Below, one piece after another: positions 15,887-24,403 of a stretch of DNA of 37,336 nucleotides. The position numbers and the translations under genes were made by a program. The notes under the pieces are model-generated. The model did no database searches. It was not told the DNA's origin and was given only the letters and a program-made list of their open reading frames with translations. Every line of letters starts with the position of its first letter. The stretch's first letter is position 1. The stretch comes from Bacteroidales bacterium (lineage in GTDB: Bacteria > Bacteroidota > Bacteroidia > Bacteroidales > UBA932). The stretch covers positions 1 through 37,336 of the forward strand of contig JAFUUB010000033.1 in assembly GCA_017483985.1 (NCBI GenBank). The letters run 5' to 3'.

Positions 15887-17179
15887 ATGAAAAAAATCCT
15901 TACCATGCTGGCCGCCGCGGCCGTACTGCTGGGCTGCTCCGAAGACCGGAGCCAGATCCTCAAGGTCTACAACTGGTCCGACTACATCGACGAAGCAGTG
16001 ATCCCCGAATTCGAGCAGTGGTACGAAGAGCAGACCGGAGAAAAGGTCCACGTCATCTACCAGACCTTCGATATCAACGAGACGATGCTTTCGAAGATTG
16101 AGAAGGGACATGAAGACTACGACGTCGTATGCCCGTCCGACTACATCATCGAGCGCATGCTCCAGAACGACCTGCTGCTTCCGATCGACCGGGATTTCGG
16201 CCAGACGCCGAACTACATCGACGAGAACCTTTCCCCGTATATCCGGGAATGCTTCAACAAGATCCAGGGCGGTGGCAAGAATGCCAACGACTATTCCGTG
16301 GGTTACATGTGGGGAACCACCGGCATCCTGTACAACGCCAAGTATGTCACCGAGGAAGAGGCCGCGACCTGGGAGGTCATCCGCAACCCGAAATTCGCGA
16401 ACCGGATCCTGATCAAGGATTCCGCCCGTGACGTCTATTCCCAGATCATCCTGAAGCTCAAGGAGAAGGAGATCGCCGAAGGGAAATACACCCTGGACGA
16501 ACTGATGAATTACACTTCCGACGCGGATATCGCCGCCGTGGAAGCCTACATGAAGGAAGTCAAGGAACTGGTCGCCGGCTGGGAAGCCGATTTCGGAAAG
16601 GACCAGATGGTCCAGGAGCAGGCCTGGGTCAGCCTGAACTGGAGCGGAGACGGCGTATGGGCGGTCGAAGAAGCCAAGGAAGTGGGCGTCGACCTGCGGT
16701 ACACCCTCCCGAAGGAAGGATTCACCGTCTGGTTTGACGGCTGGGTCATCCCGAAATTCGCCCAGAATGTCAAGGCTGCCAAATACTGGATCAACTTCAT
16801 GAGCCGTCCCGACATCGTCATCCGCAACGTCGAGGTCACCGGTTATGTCTCCGTCAGCGGAGCTCCGGAAGTGATGGAAGCCTTCACGGATGAGGAATTC
16901 GAGCCGATCGACCTGTCCTATTTCTTCGGTCCGCAGGCGGATTCCGTATGCGCCAACCCGGTTCTCTACCCGGCGAAAGCCGATATCGAGCGTTCCACGC
17001 AGGAGCATGACTGGGGCGAGAATACCCCCAAGCTGATTGAAATGTGGTCCCGCATCAAGGGTGACAATGCCAGCGCATTCACCTACATCCTGATCGGTGC
17101 CCTGCTGGCCGCAGCCATCTGCGCGGTGATCATCTCCCGCAACAAGAAGAAATCCCGCCACGGCAAGAAGCGCCGCTAA
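15887..17179 (+). CDS. potD: Polyamine-binding lipoprotein PotD with C-terminal membrane helix
   Basis: This 430-residue substrate-binding protein begins MKKILTMLAAAAVLLGCSE, a lipoprotein signal with Cys17. The mature part matches PotD/PotF (VYNWSDYIDEAVIPEFE, the DVVCPSDYIIERM hinge region, GYMWGTTGILYN, LNWSGDG, and FMSRPDIVIRNVEVTGY near the C-terminus). Unusually, the last 35 residues (396-430) form a hydrophobic helix (about 400-417) followed by a strongly basic tail rich in Lys and Arg, which classical PotD lacks. The protein would then be anchored at both ends. A terminator follows at 17229. Confidence 0.93.
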   Translation: MKKILTMLAAAAVLLGCSEDRSQILKVYNWSDYIDEAVIPEFEQWYEEQTGEKVHVIYQTFDINETMLSKIEKGHEDYDVVCPSDYIIERMLQNDLLLPIDRDFGQTPNYIDENLSPYIRECFNKIQGGGKNANDYSVGYMWGTTGILYNAKYVTEEEAATWEVIRNPKFANRILIKDSARDVYSQIILKLKEKEIAEGKYTLDELMNYTSDADIAAVEAYMKEVKELVAGWEADFGKDQMVQEQAWVSLNWSGDGVWAVEEAKEVGVDLRYTLPKEGFTVWFDGWVIPKFAQNVKAAKYWINFMSRPDIVIRNVEVTGYVSVSGAPEVMEAFTDEEFEPIDLSYFFGPQADSVCANPVLYPAKADIERSTQEHDWGENTPKLIEMWSRIKGDNASAFTYILIGALLAAAICAVIISRNKKKSRHGKKRR

Positions 17180-17228
17180 GCCGCATCCAAGCGCGTTGTC
17201 CTGCGACGGCAACGCAGCAGCATCTGAC

Positions 17229-17262
17229 AAACCGGTCCTGCCCATTCCTGCAGGACCGGTTT
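17229..17262 (+). terminator. Terminator of the pot operon
   Basis: Perfect 13-bp arms (17229-17241 with 17250-17262) enclose an 8-nt loop and are followed by TCTTTTATCTTTT, about 50 bp past the potD stop. Confidence 0.88.
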
Positions 17263-17400
17263 TCTTTTATCTTTTCCTCTCCTTGACGGACCATGCCTGG
17301 TATTGCCAAGTAGGATGCTGCGGCTGAGTATCGCCCGACTCCTTCCTATCTGGCAAACAATCCTCGCACCTTGTACTACGATTCATAATCCTTTTCCGGA

Positions 17401-17529
17401 CCGGTAATCCAAGGCCACCGGACCGGTACGCCCCTTCGTGGCTATCCCTCCCACTTCGCTACGCTCGTGGGCCCCTCCCGTTCACGAAGCCACGGGCGGC
17501 TACGCCGTCCGGCAGCCTTGGATTACCGG
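17401..17529. repeat. 129-bp nested inverted-repeat element in non-coding DNA
   Basis: Outer arms CCGGTAATCCAAGGC (17401-17415) and its perfect complement (17515-17529) enclose further complementary pairs. These are CCGGAC/GTCCGG (17418-17423 with 17507-17512), CGTGGCT/AGCCACG (17437-17443 with 17488-17494) and CCCAC/GTGGG (17450-17454 with 17467-17471). The whole can fold into one long hairpin. It lies in the 465-bp gene-free interval 17180-17644, where I see no coding region. An imperfect hairpin (GCCAAGTAGGA with TCCTATCTGGC) also occurs at about 17305-17355. It may be a REP/MITE-like element or a structured RNA. Confidence 0.7.
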
Positions 17530-17596
17530 CCTGCGACAGTGGGATGAATCAGGTGGATCAATAGGACATCACGATTCAGAGCCGGGAGCAGGGCAC

Positions 17597-17624
17597 AAAA
17601 AAAGCGTCTCCGAAGAGACGCTTT
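17597..17624 (-). terminator. Terminator of ompA
   Basis: On the minus strand AAAGCGTCTC pairs perfectly with GAGACGCTTT (10 bp) around a TTCG tetraloop, followed by a run of U's (17597-17600 and beyond). It lies 20 bp past the ompA stop. Confidence 0.92.
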
Positions 17625-17644
17625 GTAAGTTTGTCCTGACCGAA

Positions 17645-18829
17645 TTACTCGATGACAACGGTACGGTTGTTGGAGATCGGCTTGGAGAACTGGTCGGTAC
17701 CACCCTGGCCAACAGCGTTGAGACGGGAAGCGTCGACACCGCAGTTCTTGACGAGGTAATCCTTGACCGCGTCAGCACGGGCCTGGGAGATGCGATCGTT
17801 GGCAGCGGCGGAGCCGGTAGCGGAATCAGCATAACCCTTGATGGTGTAGTTCTTGTCGGTGTTGGCGATCACCTGGCTGGCGAAGTAGTCGAGGTGAGCC
17901 TTTTCACGAGCGGAGATCTTGCTGCTGTTCAGGTCGAAGAAGGTGCGGGAAACCGGCTCAACTTCGCTTTCCTTGCCAACATACACGGTGTCCGGCTTGG
18001 CGTTCTTGAGGGCGTTGATCTCATCCTTGAGAGCAGCGTTCTCTTTCTCGAGCTGGGCAACGCGGTCCTTGAGGGCGTTGTACTGGTCGGTGGTGAACGG
18101 AAGCGGAACGACGACCGGAGTGATGGAGGAGTGACGGTCGAAGTTGGTGCGGCCGAGGTTGAAGATCAAACCGGCGGTCAGGCTCGGGAGGAAGGTGTAA
18201 CGCTTCTCACCCGGGATACCGAGGGCCTCACGACGGGCGAGGTCAGCGGCGAGGTCGAGATAGAGGTCAACGTGGTTGCCAAGACGGAAGTCGTTGAGGA
18301 TACCGGCACCGGCAGCATACTCGAAGTTGTTCTTGTCGCTGTCAGCAAGGTTCTTGAAGTTGGCGAGGCCGACGAACTGGGCGTAAGGGATGATGTCCCA
18401 GAAACGGGTCTCCTTGTAGCCGCTGAAGCTGTTGGAGAGGTTCCAGAGGAAGTCAGCGTGGAACAGGTGCTGATTGAACTCATCCTTGTAGCCAGCCTTG
18501 AGGGCGTTGTTGTCCTTGAGGTCGAAAGCATTCTTCAGGCCCTTGTAACCGATACGGGCACCCACGGTCGGGGTGAACCACTTACCAAGGTTGACATCGA
18601 TGGCGAGGCCACCGAAAGGCTTGAAGTCGACATTCTCACCAGCGACAGTGTTGGCACCGGCGCCGAGGCCGATGAACCAGTTGTCCCAGAAGCCGTTGGT
18701 CTCATAAGAACCGCGGACAATGTTGCCATTCTCGTCACGGTTGCCATTCTCCTGCGCGCTGGCGGTGAAGGAGAATCCGAGGAGTCCTGCTACTGCAAGA
18801 GTTCCAAGAATAAATTTGATACCTTTCAT
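17645..18829 (-). CDS. ompA: OmpA-family outer-membrane protein
   Basis: This 394-residue major outer-membrane protein has a signal peptide (MKGIKFILGTLAVAGLLGFSFTASA). An N-terminal beta-barrel follows to about residue 240, then a short coiled-coil segment (DQYNALKDRVAQLEKENAAL). The C-terminal OmpA/MotB peptidoglycan-binding domain spans about residues 290-394 (IKGYADSATGSAAANDRISQ, RADAVKDYLV, NNRTVVIE). It links the outer membrane to the cell wall. Codon use is very restricted, as in rpsA, which suggests high expression. It has a strong promoter, a ~60-nt AT-rich leader and a strong terminator, so it is monocistronic. Confidence 0.94.
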   Translation of the reverse strand: MKGIKFILGTLAVAGLLGFSFTASAQENGNRDENGNIVRGSYETNGFWDNWFIGLGAGANTVAGENVDFKPFGGLAIDVNLGKWFTPTVGARIGYKGLKNAFDLKDNNALKAGYKDEFNQHLFHADFLWNLSNSFSGYKETRFWDIIPYAQFVGLANFKNLADSDKNNFEYAAGAGILNDFRLGNHVDLYLDLAADLARREALGIPGEKRYTFLPSLTAGLIFNLGRTNFDRHSSITPVVVPLPFTTDQYNALKDRVAQLEKENAALKDEINALKNAKPDTVYVGKESEVEPVSRTFFDLNSSKISAREKAHLDYFASQVIANTDKNYTIKGYADSATGSAAANDRISQARADAVKDYLVKNCGVDASRLNAVGQGGTDQFSKPISNNRTVVIE

Positions 18830-18897
18830 GTTAAAAAAAATAAAATTAAATTGAATTAGTCACACTAAACCCGGCCTTCTTCAGGCCAAAATATATG

Positions 18898-18927
18898 CAA
18901 ATATAGTAATTCTTTGGGAAATGCAAA
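18898..18927 (-). promoter_or_regulatory. Promoter of ompA
   Basis: The -33 TTTG (18924-18927) and -7 TATATTTG (18898-18905) on the minus strand are separated by 18 nt. The leader has a small hairpin GGCCT/AGGCC (18873-18887) and an A/T-rich run just before the ATG. Confidence 0.82.
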
Positions 18928-18989
18928 ACAATTGCGGATTATTTCCTCATTCTCTGATCCGGAGGGAGACAGAATTGTCAGAAATGGCG

Positions 18990-18997
18990 TATCTTTG
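18990..18997 (+). promoter_or_regulatory. -7 element of uvrB
   Basis: A perfect TATCTTTG lies 22 nt before the chosen uvrB ATG. No -33 TTTG is visible at the standard spacing. Confidence 0.65.
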
Positions 18998-19019
18998 TGT
19001 CCGGAAAGTATGTAACCAC

Positions 19020-21158
19020 ATGAAATTCAAACTCGAATCCGCATATAAACCGGCCGGGGACCAGCCCGCGGCCATCGACGGCCTCTGCTCCGCATTGCGT
19101 GAAGGCGTGGATGCCGTCACCCTGCTGGGCGTGACAGGCTCGGGCAAGACGTTCACCATGGCCAATGTCATCGAGAAACTGCAGCGTCCGGCCCTGATCC
19201 TGAGCCACAACAAGACCCTCGCCGCACAGCTGTACGGCGAATTCAAGGCGTTCTTCCCGCACAATGCCGTCGAGTATTTCGTCTCCTATTACGATTACTA
19301 CCAGCCGGAGGCCTACATCCCTTCGACCGACACCTATATTGAGAAAGACCTGAGCATCAACGAGCAGATCGACAAGCTGCGCCTCAGCGCCGCCTCCGCC
19401 CTGATGTCCGGGCGGCGCGACGTCATCGTCATCTCGAGCGTTTCCTGCCTGTACGGCATCGGCAATCCGGAAGACTTCCACACCCAGACCGTGACCGTCC
19501 GCAAGGGCGAGCAGCGGAGCATGACCCGCCTGCTGTACCACCTGGTCGACGCCCTGTACAGCCGTACGGAAACCGATTTCAAACGGGGTACGTTCCGCGT
19601 CCGCGGAGATACGGTCGACGTGTTCCTCGGCGGGGCGGACGAAGCCGTCCGGATCGAGTTCTTCGGCGACGAAGTGGACCGGATCGCCCTGATCGAACCG
19701 GTGACCGGGGCCATCATCGAGGACCTGACCGAGGTCCCGATCTATCCGGCCAAGAATTTCGTAACCACCAAGGAGCAGAGCATGCGGGCCGTCAGTATGA
19801 TCCAGGACGACCTCGTCCGACAGACAGAATATTTTGAGAGCATCGGCAAGACACTGGAAGCCAAGCGCTTGAAGCAAAGGGTCGAGTATGATCTGGAAAT
19901 GATCAAGGAAATGGGCTACTGTCCGGGAATCGAAAATTATTCCCGCTACCTGGACGGCCGGCAGGCCGGTCAGCGCCCCTTCTGCCTCGTCGACTACTTC
20001 CCGAAGGATTTCATCACCTTCATCGACGAGAGCCATGTCACCCTTCCCCAGATCCGGGCGATGTACGGCGGCGACCATTCCCGCAAGTCCGTCCTGATCG
20101 AATATGGGTTCCGCCTTCCGGCGGCTGCGGACAACCGTCCCTGCACCTTCGAAGAATTCGAAGCCATCACCGGCCAGACCGTCTATGTCAGCGCCACGCC
20201 GACCGACTATGAACTCCGCAAGTCGGAAGGCCTGGTCGTGGAACAGGTGGTCCGCCCGACCGGCCTGCTGGACCCGCCGATCGAAGTGCGTCCGACCAAG
20301 AACCAGGTCGACGACCTGCTGGAGGAAATCCGCAAGCGGGCCGAAGTCGACGAACGCATCCTCGTGACCACCCTGACCAAGCGGATGGCCGAGGAACTGA
20401 ACAATTATTTCGAACGGGTCGGCGTCCGCTGCCGGTACATCCATTCCGACATCGACACCGCCGAACGGGTCGAAATCATCGAAGATTTCAAGAACGGGCT
20501 CTTCGACGTGCTGGTCGGCGTCAACCTGCTCCGGGAAGGGCTGGACATCCCCGCCGTCTCGCTCGTGGCCATCCTGGATGCGGATAAGGAAGGCTTCCTG
20601 CGTTCGGGACGCTCCCTCACGCAGACGGCCGGCCGGGCGGCCCGCAACGTGCATGGGCTGGTCATCATGTACGCGGACACCATCACCCAATCCATGCAGG
20701 AGACCATTTACGAGACCGACCGCCGGCGTTCCAAGCAGATGGAATACAACAAGTTGAACAACATTGTTCCGACCCAGGTCGAGACCCGGCACAACATCCT
20801 GCTGGGCGAACTCGGCGGAGAGACCGGCCGGGTCAGCGCCGCCAATTCCTACGATGCGCCGACCTACATCCCCAGCCCGTCCGAACTGGGCAAAGGCCAT
20901 ATCACCGTGGGGCTGGGCCATGACTCCAAACGGCAGACCAACTCCGCCTACGCCGACGGCTACCTGCAGGCCGACCTGGCGGCCGTGCTGCAGGATCCGG
21001 TCATCCGGTCCATGTCACGCGAGCAGGTCGAGAAATCCATGGCCGAGGCCAAGCGCAAGATGCAGAAAGCCGCCGCCGACCTCGACTTTACGGCGGCCGC
21101 CCGCTGGCGGGATGAAATGTGGGCCCTCCAGGAATACCTCAAGGTCTGGAAACCGTAA
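19020..21158 (+). CDS. uvrB: UvrABC excision nuclease subunit B
   Basis: This 712-residue helicase-like damage-recognition subunit of nucleotide excision repair has Walker A GVTGSGKT (37-44). The beta-hairpin region YDYYQPEAYIPSTDTYIEKD clamps the DNA strand. Also visible are the DESHVTLPQ box, the helicase motif V/VI region REGLDIPAVSLVAILDADKEGFLR, and a C-terminal UVR motif (AAADLDFTAAARWRDEM) that recruits UvrC. The frame is open 33 codons further upstream, but ATG 19020 gives the family N-terminus (KFKLESAYKPAGDQP) and lies after a -7 element. The Rel gene follows 54 bp downstream with its own promoter. Confidence 0.97.
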   Translation: MKFKLESAYKPAGDQPAAIDGLCSALREGVDAVTLLGVTGSGKTFTMANVIEKLQRPALILSHNKTLAAQLYGEFKAFFPHNAVEYFVSYYDYYQPEAYIPSTDTYIEKDLSINEQIDKLRLSAASALMSGRRDVIVISSVSCLYGIGNPEDFHTQTVTVRKGEQRSMTRLLYHLVDALYSRTETDFKRGTFRVRGDTVDVFLGGADEAVRIEFFGDEVDRIALIEPVTGAIIEDLTEVPIYPAKNFVTTKEQSMRAVSMIQDDLVRQTEYFESIGKTLEAKRLKQRVEYDLEMIKEMGYCPGIENYSRYLDGRQAGQRPFCLVDYFPKDFITFIDESHVTLPQIRAMYGGDHSRKSVLIEYGFRLPAAADNRPCTFEEFEAITGQTVYVSATPTDYELRKSEGLVVEQVVRPTGLLDPPIEVRPTKNQVDDLLEEIRKRAEVDERILVTTLTKRMAEELNNYFERVGVRCRYIHSDIDTAERVEIIEDFKNGLFDVLVGVNLLREGLDIPAVSLVAILDADKEGFLRSGRSLTQTAGRAARNVHGLVIMYADTITQSMQETIYETDRRRSKQMEYNKLNNIVPTQVETRHNILLGELGGETGRVSAANSYDAPTYIPSPSELGKGHITVGLGHDSKRQTNSAYADGYLQADLAAVLQDPVIRSMSREQVEKSMAEAKRKMQKAAADLDFTAAARWRDEMWALQEYLKVWKP

Positions 21159-21163
21159 AGCCA

Positions 21164-21195
21164 TTTGGGAAGTCCGGAATTGTTTGCTAACTTTG
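21164..21195 (+). promoter_or_regulatory. Promoter of the Rel/SpoT homologue
   Basis: TTTG (21164-21167) and TAACTTTG (21188-21195) are separated by 20 nt. Predicted initiation is near 21202, only about 11 nt before the ATG at 21213, so the leader is very short. The -33 starts 6 bp after the uvrB stop codon. Confidence 0.72.
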
Positions 21196-21212
21196 GGCAA
21201 ACGACGGACTTT

Positions 21213-23363
21213 ATGGACTGGATTGCACAGAAGTTTCCCCACTTCGACGAAGCCTCTCAAAGCCTTGTCAGGCAAGCATATACCCTTGCCGAAAAGGTTC
21301 TCGCCGAAGATGTTCGATTCGACGGGACGCCCTTCATGGGGCATCCCCGGAACGTAGCGCTGATCGTATCCGACGAGATCGGTCTTCCGGCTTCCTGCGT
21401 GGCCGCGGTCTTCCTGCACGAGGCGACCCGCATGCACCCGGAGTTCTCCGTCGCCCTGCTGGGTTTCCCCGAGGAGATCCGGCTGATGGTGGACGGCCTG
21501 AACAAGATTTCCACCATCAAGCCCAAGGATACGCGGCTGGAAGCCGAGAATTACAAACGCCTCATCGTCCAGTATTCCACCGATCCCCGCGTCACGGTCC
21601 TCAAGATCGCCGACCGGCTGGAGGTCATGCGGAACCTCGCCATGTTCCCCAAGCAATCCCGGGAACGGAAGATCCTGGAAACCCTGATGCTCTACATTCC
21701 CCTCGCCCACCAGCTCGGCCTGTACAACATCAAGGCGGAGATGGAGGACATCTATTTCCGGTTCGCCGAACCCGAACAGTACCGGGCCATCACCAACAAG
21801 CTCAAGGCGACGGAACGGGACCGGGAGCAGCTCATGGAGGAATTCATCGAACCGCTGAAGAAGCGCCTCTCCGACGCCGGGATCCACTACAAGCTGAAAA
21901 TCCGCACCAAGGCCGCCTGGTCCATCTACCGGAAAATGGTCAAGCAGAAGGTCCCCTTCGAAGGGGTCTACGATGTCTTCGCCATCCGCTTCATCATCGA
22001 TTGCGACGGAGCCGACCATGCGACGGAGCTCAAGCTCTGCTGGGACGTATATTCCTACGTTACAGAAGAATACGAATCGGATACCAACCGCCTCCGCGAC
22101 TGGCTGACCCAGCCGAAGGCCAACGGCTACGAGTGCCTGCATATCACCGTCAAGAACCGCAAGGGTGCCTATGTCGAAGTCCAGATCCGTACCAAACGGA
22201 TGGATGACGAAGCCGAAAACGGCAACGCCGCCCACTGGTCCTACAAGGGCATCCAGCACGAAGCGGCCATGGACAAATGGCTGACCTCCGTGCGGTACGC
22301 CCTGGAGCATCCTTCGGAGGCGAATCCCGAGGACCTGCCCGAACCGCCCAGCCGGGAGATCTTCGTCTTCACGCCGACCGGAGAGCTCCGCATCCTGCCC
22401 GCAGGGTCCTCCGTCCTCGATTTCGCCTTCAACATCCACTCCAACATCGGCCTGCGCTGTACCGGCGGCAAGGTCGGCGGGAAAGCCGTCCCGATCAAGC
22501 ACAAGCTCCAGACCGGCGATGTCGTCGAAATCCTGACCGGCAAGAACCAGAAGCCTTCGCAGGACTGGCTGAACTTTGTCGTCTCCTCCAAGGCGCGCGG
22601 CAAGATCCGGCAGGTCCTCCACGAGGCCGAGCATCAGCAAGCCGCGGAGGGCAAGGAACTGCTGCAAAGGAGGCTGAAGAACTGGAAACTGGAATTCCCG
22701 GATGACATGGTCGGGGATTTCATGAAGAAATACCGCTTCCCTTCCATCAAGGAACTGTATGCCGCCATCGGTGCCGGCACCCTGGACATCAACACGGTCA
22801 AAAGCTTCATCCAGGAGGCGGATGCGCGCGCCGCGGAAGCCCTCGAGGCAGCCCGGGAGGCAGAGGCGGCCAAGGCACGCTGGAAGGCGGAAGACGACGA
22901 GACGGACGGGGACATGCTCGTCCTGGATTCGGCCCATGTCAAAGGGCTGGACTACAAGATGGCCCGCTGTTGCAACCCGGTCTTCGGCGATGACGTGTTC
23001 GGTTTCGTGACCCGGGAAGGCGGCATCAAGATCCACCGGATCTCCTGCCCGAACGCCGCCCGGCTCATCGAACTGTACCCCTACCGGATCCAGAAAGTCC
23101 GCTGGGCCCAGCATCCGTCCGGCGGCTCGTTCCAGGCCACCCTGCGGGTGTCTGCAGCGATGGAATCGTGGGTCATCAACCAGATCATGGACGTCATGAA
23201 TTCTTTCAAGACGTCCCTGCGGTCTTTCAATGTTTCGGAGAATCCGCGGTCCGGCACCTATGACATCACCATGAAGATTTCAGTGCCTTCGAACATGGAG
23301 CTGGACAAGGTCGTCTCCCAGCTTCGCAACCAGAAGAACGTCCTGAAAGTCAGCCGTTCCTAA
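21213..23363 (+). CDS. (p)ppGpp synthetase, RelA/SpoT family, degenerate hydrolase domain
   Basis: This 716-residue long RSH protein makes the alarmone (p)ppGpp. Its domains in order are HD (about 20-180), synthetase (about 210-350), TGS (about 375-440), a helical/zinc-finger region, and ACT (about 640-716). Synthetase motifs are present: IRTKAAWSIYRKM, YDVFAIRFII, PKANGYECLHITV, VEVQIRT and AAHWSYK. In the HD domain His44, His69 and Asp134 remain, but the canonical HDxxED reads HEATRM (69-74), so metal and catalytic acids are lost. It is likely a synthetase-dominant (RelA-like) enzyme. The stop codon overlaps that of convergent mltG. Confidence 0.93.
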   Translation: MDWIAQKFPHFDEASQSLVRQAYTLAEKVLAEDVRFDGTPFMGHPRNVALIVSDEIGLPASCVAAVFLHEATRMHPEFSVALLGFPEEIRLMVDGLNKISTIKPKDTRLEAENYKRLIVQYSTDPRVTVLKIADRLEVMRNLAMFPKQSRERKILETLMLYIPLAHQLGLYNIKAEMEDIYFRFAEPEQYRAITNKLKATERDREQLMEEFIEPLKKRLSDAGIHYKLKIRTKAAWSIYRKMVKQKVPFEGVYDVFAIRFIIDCDGADHATELKLCWDVYSYVTEEYESDTNRLRDWLTQPKANGYECLHITVKNRKGAYVEVQIRTKRMDDEAENGNAAHWSYKGIQHEAAMDKWLTSVRYALEHPSEANPEDLPEPPSREIFVFTPTGELRILPAGSSVLDFAFNIHSNIGLRCTGGKVGGKAVPIKHKLQTGDVVEILTGKNQKPSQDWLNFVVSSKARGKIRQVLHEAEHQQAAEGKELLQRRLKNWKLEFPDDMVGDFMKKYRFPSIKELYAAIGAGTLDINTVKSFIQEADARAAEALEAAREAEAAKARWKAEDDETDGDMLVLDSAHVKGLDYKMARCCNPVFGDDVFGFVTREGGIKIHRISCPNAARLIELYPYRIQKVRWAQHPSGGSFQATLRVSAAMESWVINQIMDVMNSFKTSLRSFNVSENPRSGTYDITMKISVPSNMELDKVVSQLRNQKNVLKVSRS

Positions 23364-24403
23364 CGGCCGGTCCGCTGCCTGAGGGTCAGCGCCCGCTGGT
23401 ATGCGGCCGCATTGCGGTTGTGTTCGGTCAGGGTCGCCGCAAACCGGTGCGTGCCGTCAAATTCCGGGCTCGCACAGAAATAGAAATACGCCCTGCGGTC
23501 GGGATTGAGAACGGCATGCAGGCAAGAGCGGGAAGGCACGGCAATCGGTGCCGGCGGCAGGCCCGTATGCTTGTACGTGTTGAAGGGAGAATCCACTTCA
23601 AGGTGTTTCTTCAGAACCCGGGTAATCTGATAGTCAAAGCAATAAGCCACGGTCGGATCGGCCTGCAACGGCATCCCGATGCGGAGCCGGTTGAGGTAGA
23701 CCCCGGCGATGGTCGCCATCTCCGGCTCGTAGTTGGTCTCTCCCCCTACGATGGAAGCCAGGACCGAGACTTCTTTCTGCGAGAGTCCGAGCAGCCGGGC
23801 CTTTTCCTTGTTGGCATCCGTCCAGAAAGCATCATAGGCTTCTTTCTGACGGTCCAGGATGTCCTTCATCGACGCGGTCCAGTAGACCTCGTAGGTATCC
23901 GGCACGAACAGGCCGAAGACATCTTCGCGGGTGAAACCGTATCCCGCCAGCAGCGCGGAATCCCGGAGGGCCCGGATGACGTCGACCGAATCCAGCATCA
24001 TCTGGTTCGAAATCTTCCGGGCGATCGCTCCCTGCTGCCGCATCGTACCGGACAGGACCAGCTTGACCGGGGTCTGCCAGCCGCGGGCGAGCATGCGCGC
24101 AACGTACGCGCTCGTATTGCCATCCGTGATGGTATAATGGCCCGGCCGGGGATCTTCCCCGCCGGCAGCCTCCTTGAAAGCCCGGCGGAAACTGACGGCG
24201 CTGCGCACCGCGCAACTGTCCAGGATATAGCGTTCCAGGGATGCCGCCGTCGTCCCGGGCCGGACATAGAGTTCGGTCGTTTTCGAGAAATTGGGCACCT
24301 TGCGGTCGTAATAGAAGTTCCAGGCCTTGCGGGCAACCAGTCCGAGGAGGAGGACGGCAACGAGGGCTGCGGGTATCAGGATATGCTTTTTAGAAGATGT
24401 CAT
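23360..24403 (-). CDS. mltG: Endolytic murein transglycosylase MltG
   Basis: This 347-residue inner-membrane enzyme cleaves nascent glycan strands and so limits their length. It has one N-terminal transmembrane helix (residues 8-24), a LysM-like region, then the YceG/MltG catalytic domain with FVPDTYEVYW, LASIVGGETN, GVYLNRLRIGMPLQADPTV and TGLPPAPIAVPS. The general acid position is Glu222, in GGET. The usual motif is VEKET, so the first, non-catalytic Glu is replaced by Gly. It overlaps the upstream glucosaminidase gene by 4 bp (ATGA), so the two are translationally coupled. Confidence 0.94.
   Translation of the reverse strand: MTSSKKHILIPAALVAVLLLGLVARKAWNFYYDRKVPNFSKTTELYVRPGTTAASLERYILDSCAVRSAVSFRRAFKEAAGGEDPRPGHYTITDGNTSAYVARMLARGWQTPVKLVLSGTMRQQGAIARKISNQMMLDSVDVIRALRDSALLAGYGFTREDVFGLFVPDTYEVYWTASMKDILDRQKEAYDAFWTDANKEKARLLGLSQKEVSVLASIVGGETNYEPEMATIAGVYLNRLRIGMPLQADPTVAYCFDYQITRVLKKHLEVDSPFNTYKHTGLPPAPIAVPSRSCLHAVLNPDRRAYFYFCASPEFDGTHRFAATLTEHNRNAAAYQRALTLRQRTGR

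Noticed and set aside
14195..17245. A 1016-codon minus-strand open frame opposite potB, potC and potD
   Set aside because: The plus-strand genes are unambiguous; the antisense product is Asp/Gly/Arg-rich and unlike any protein family.
17401..17529. Integron attC site
   Set aside because: No GTTRRRY core or integrase, and the flanking genes are stable housekeeping genes.
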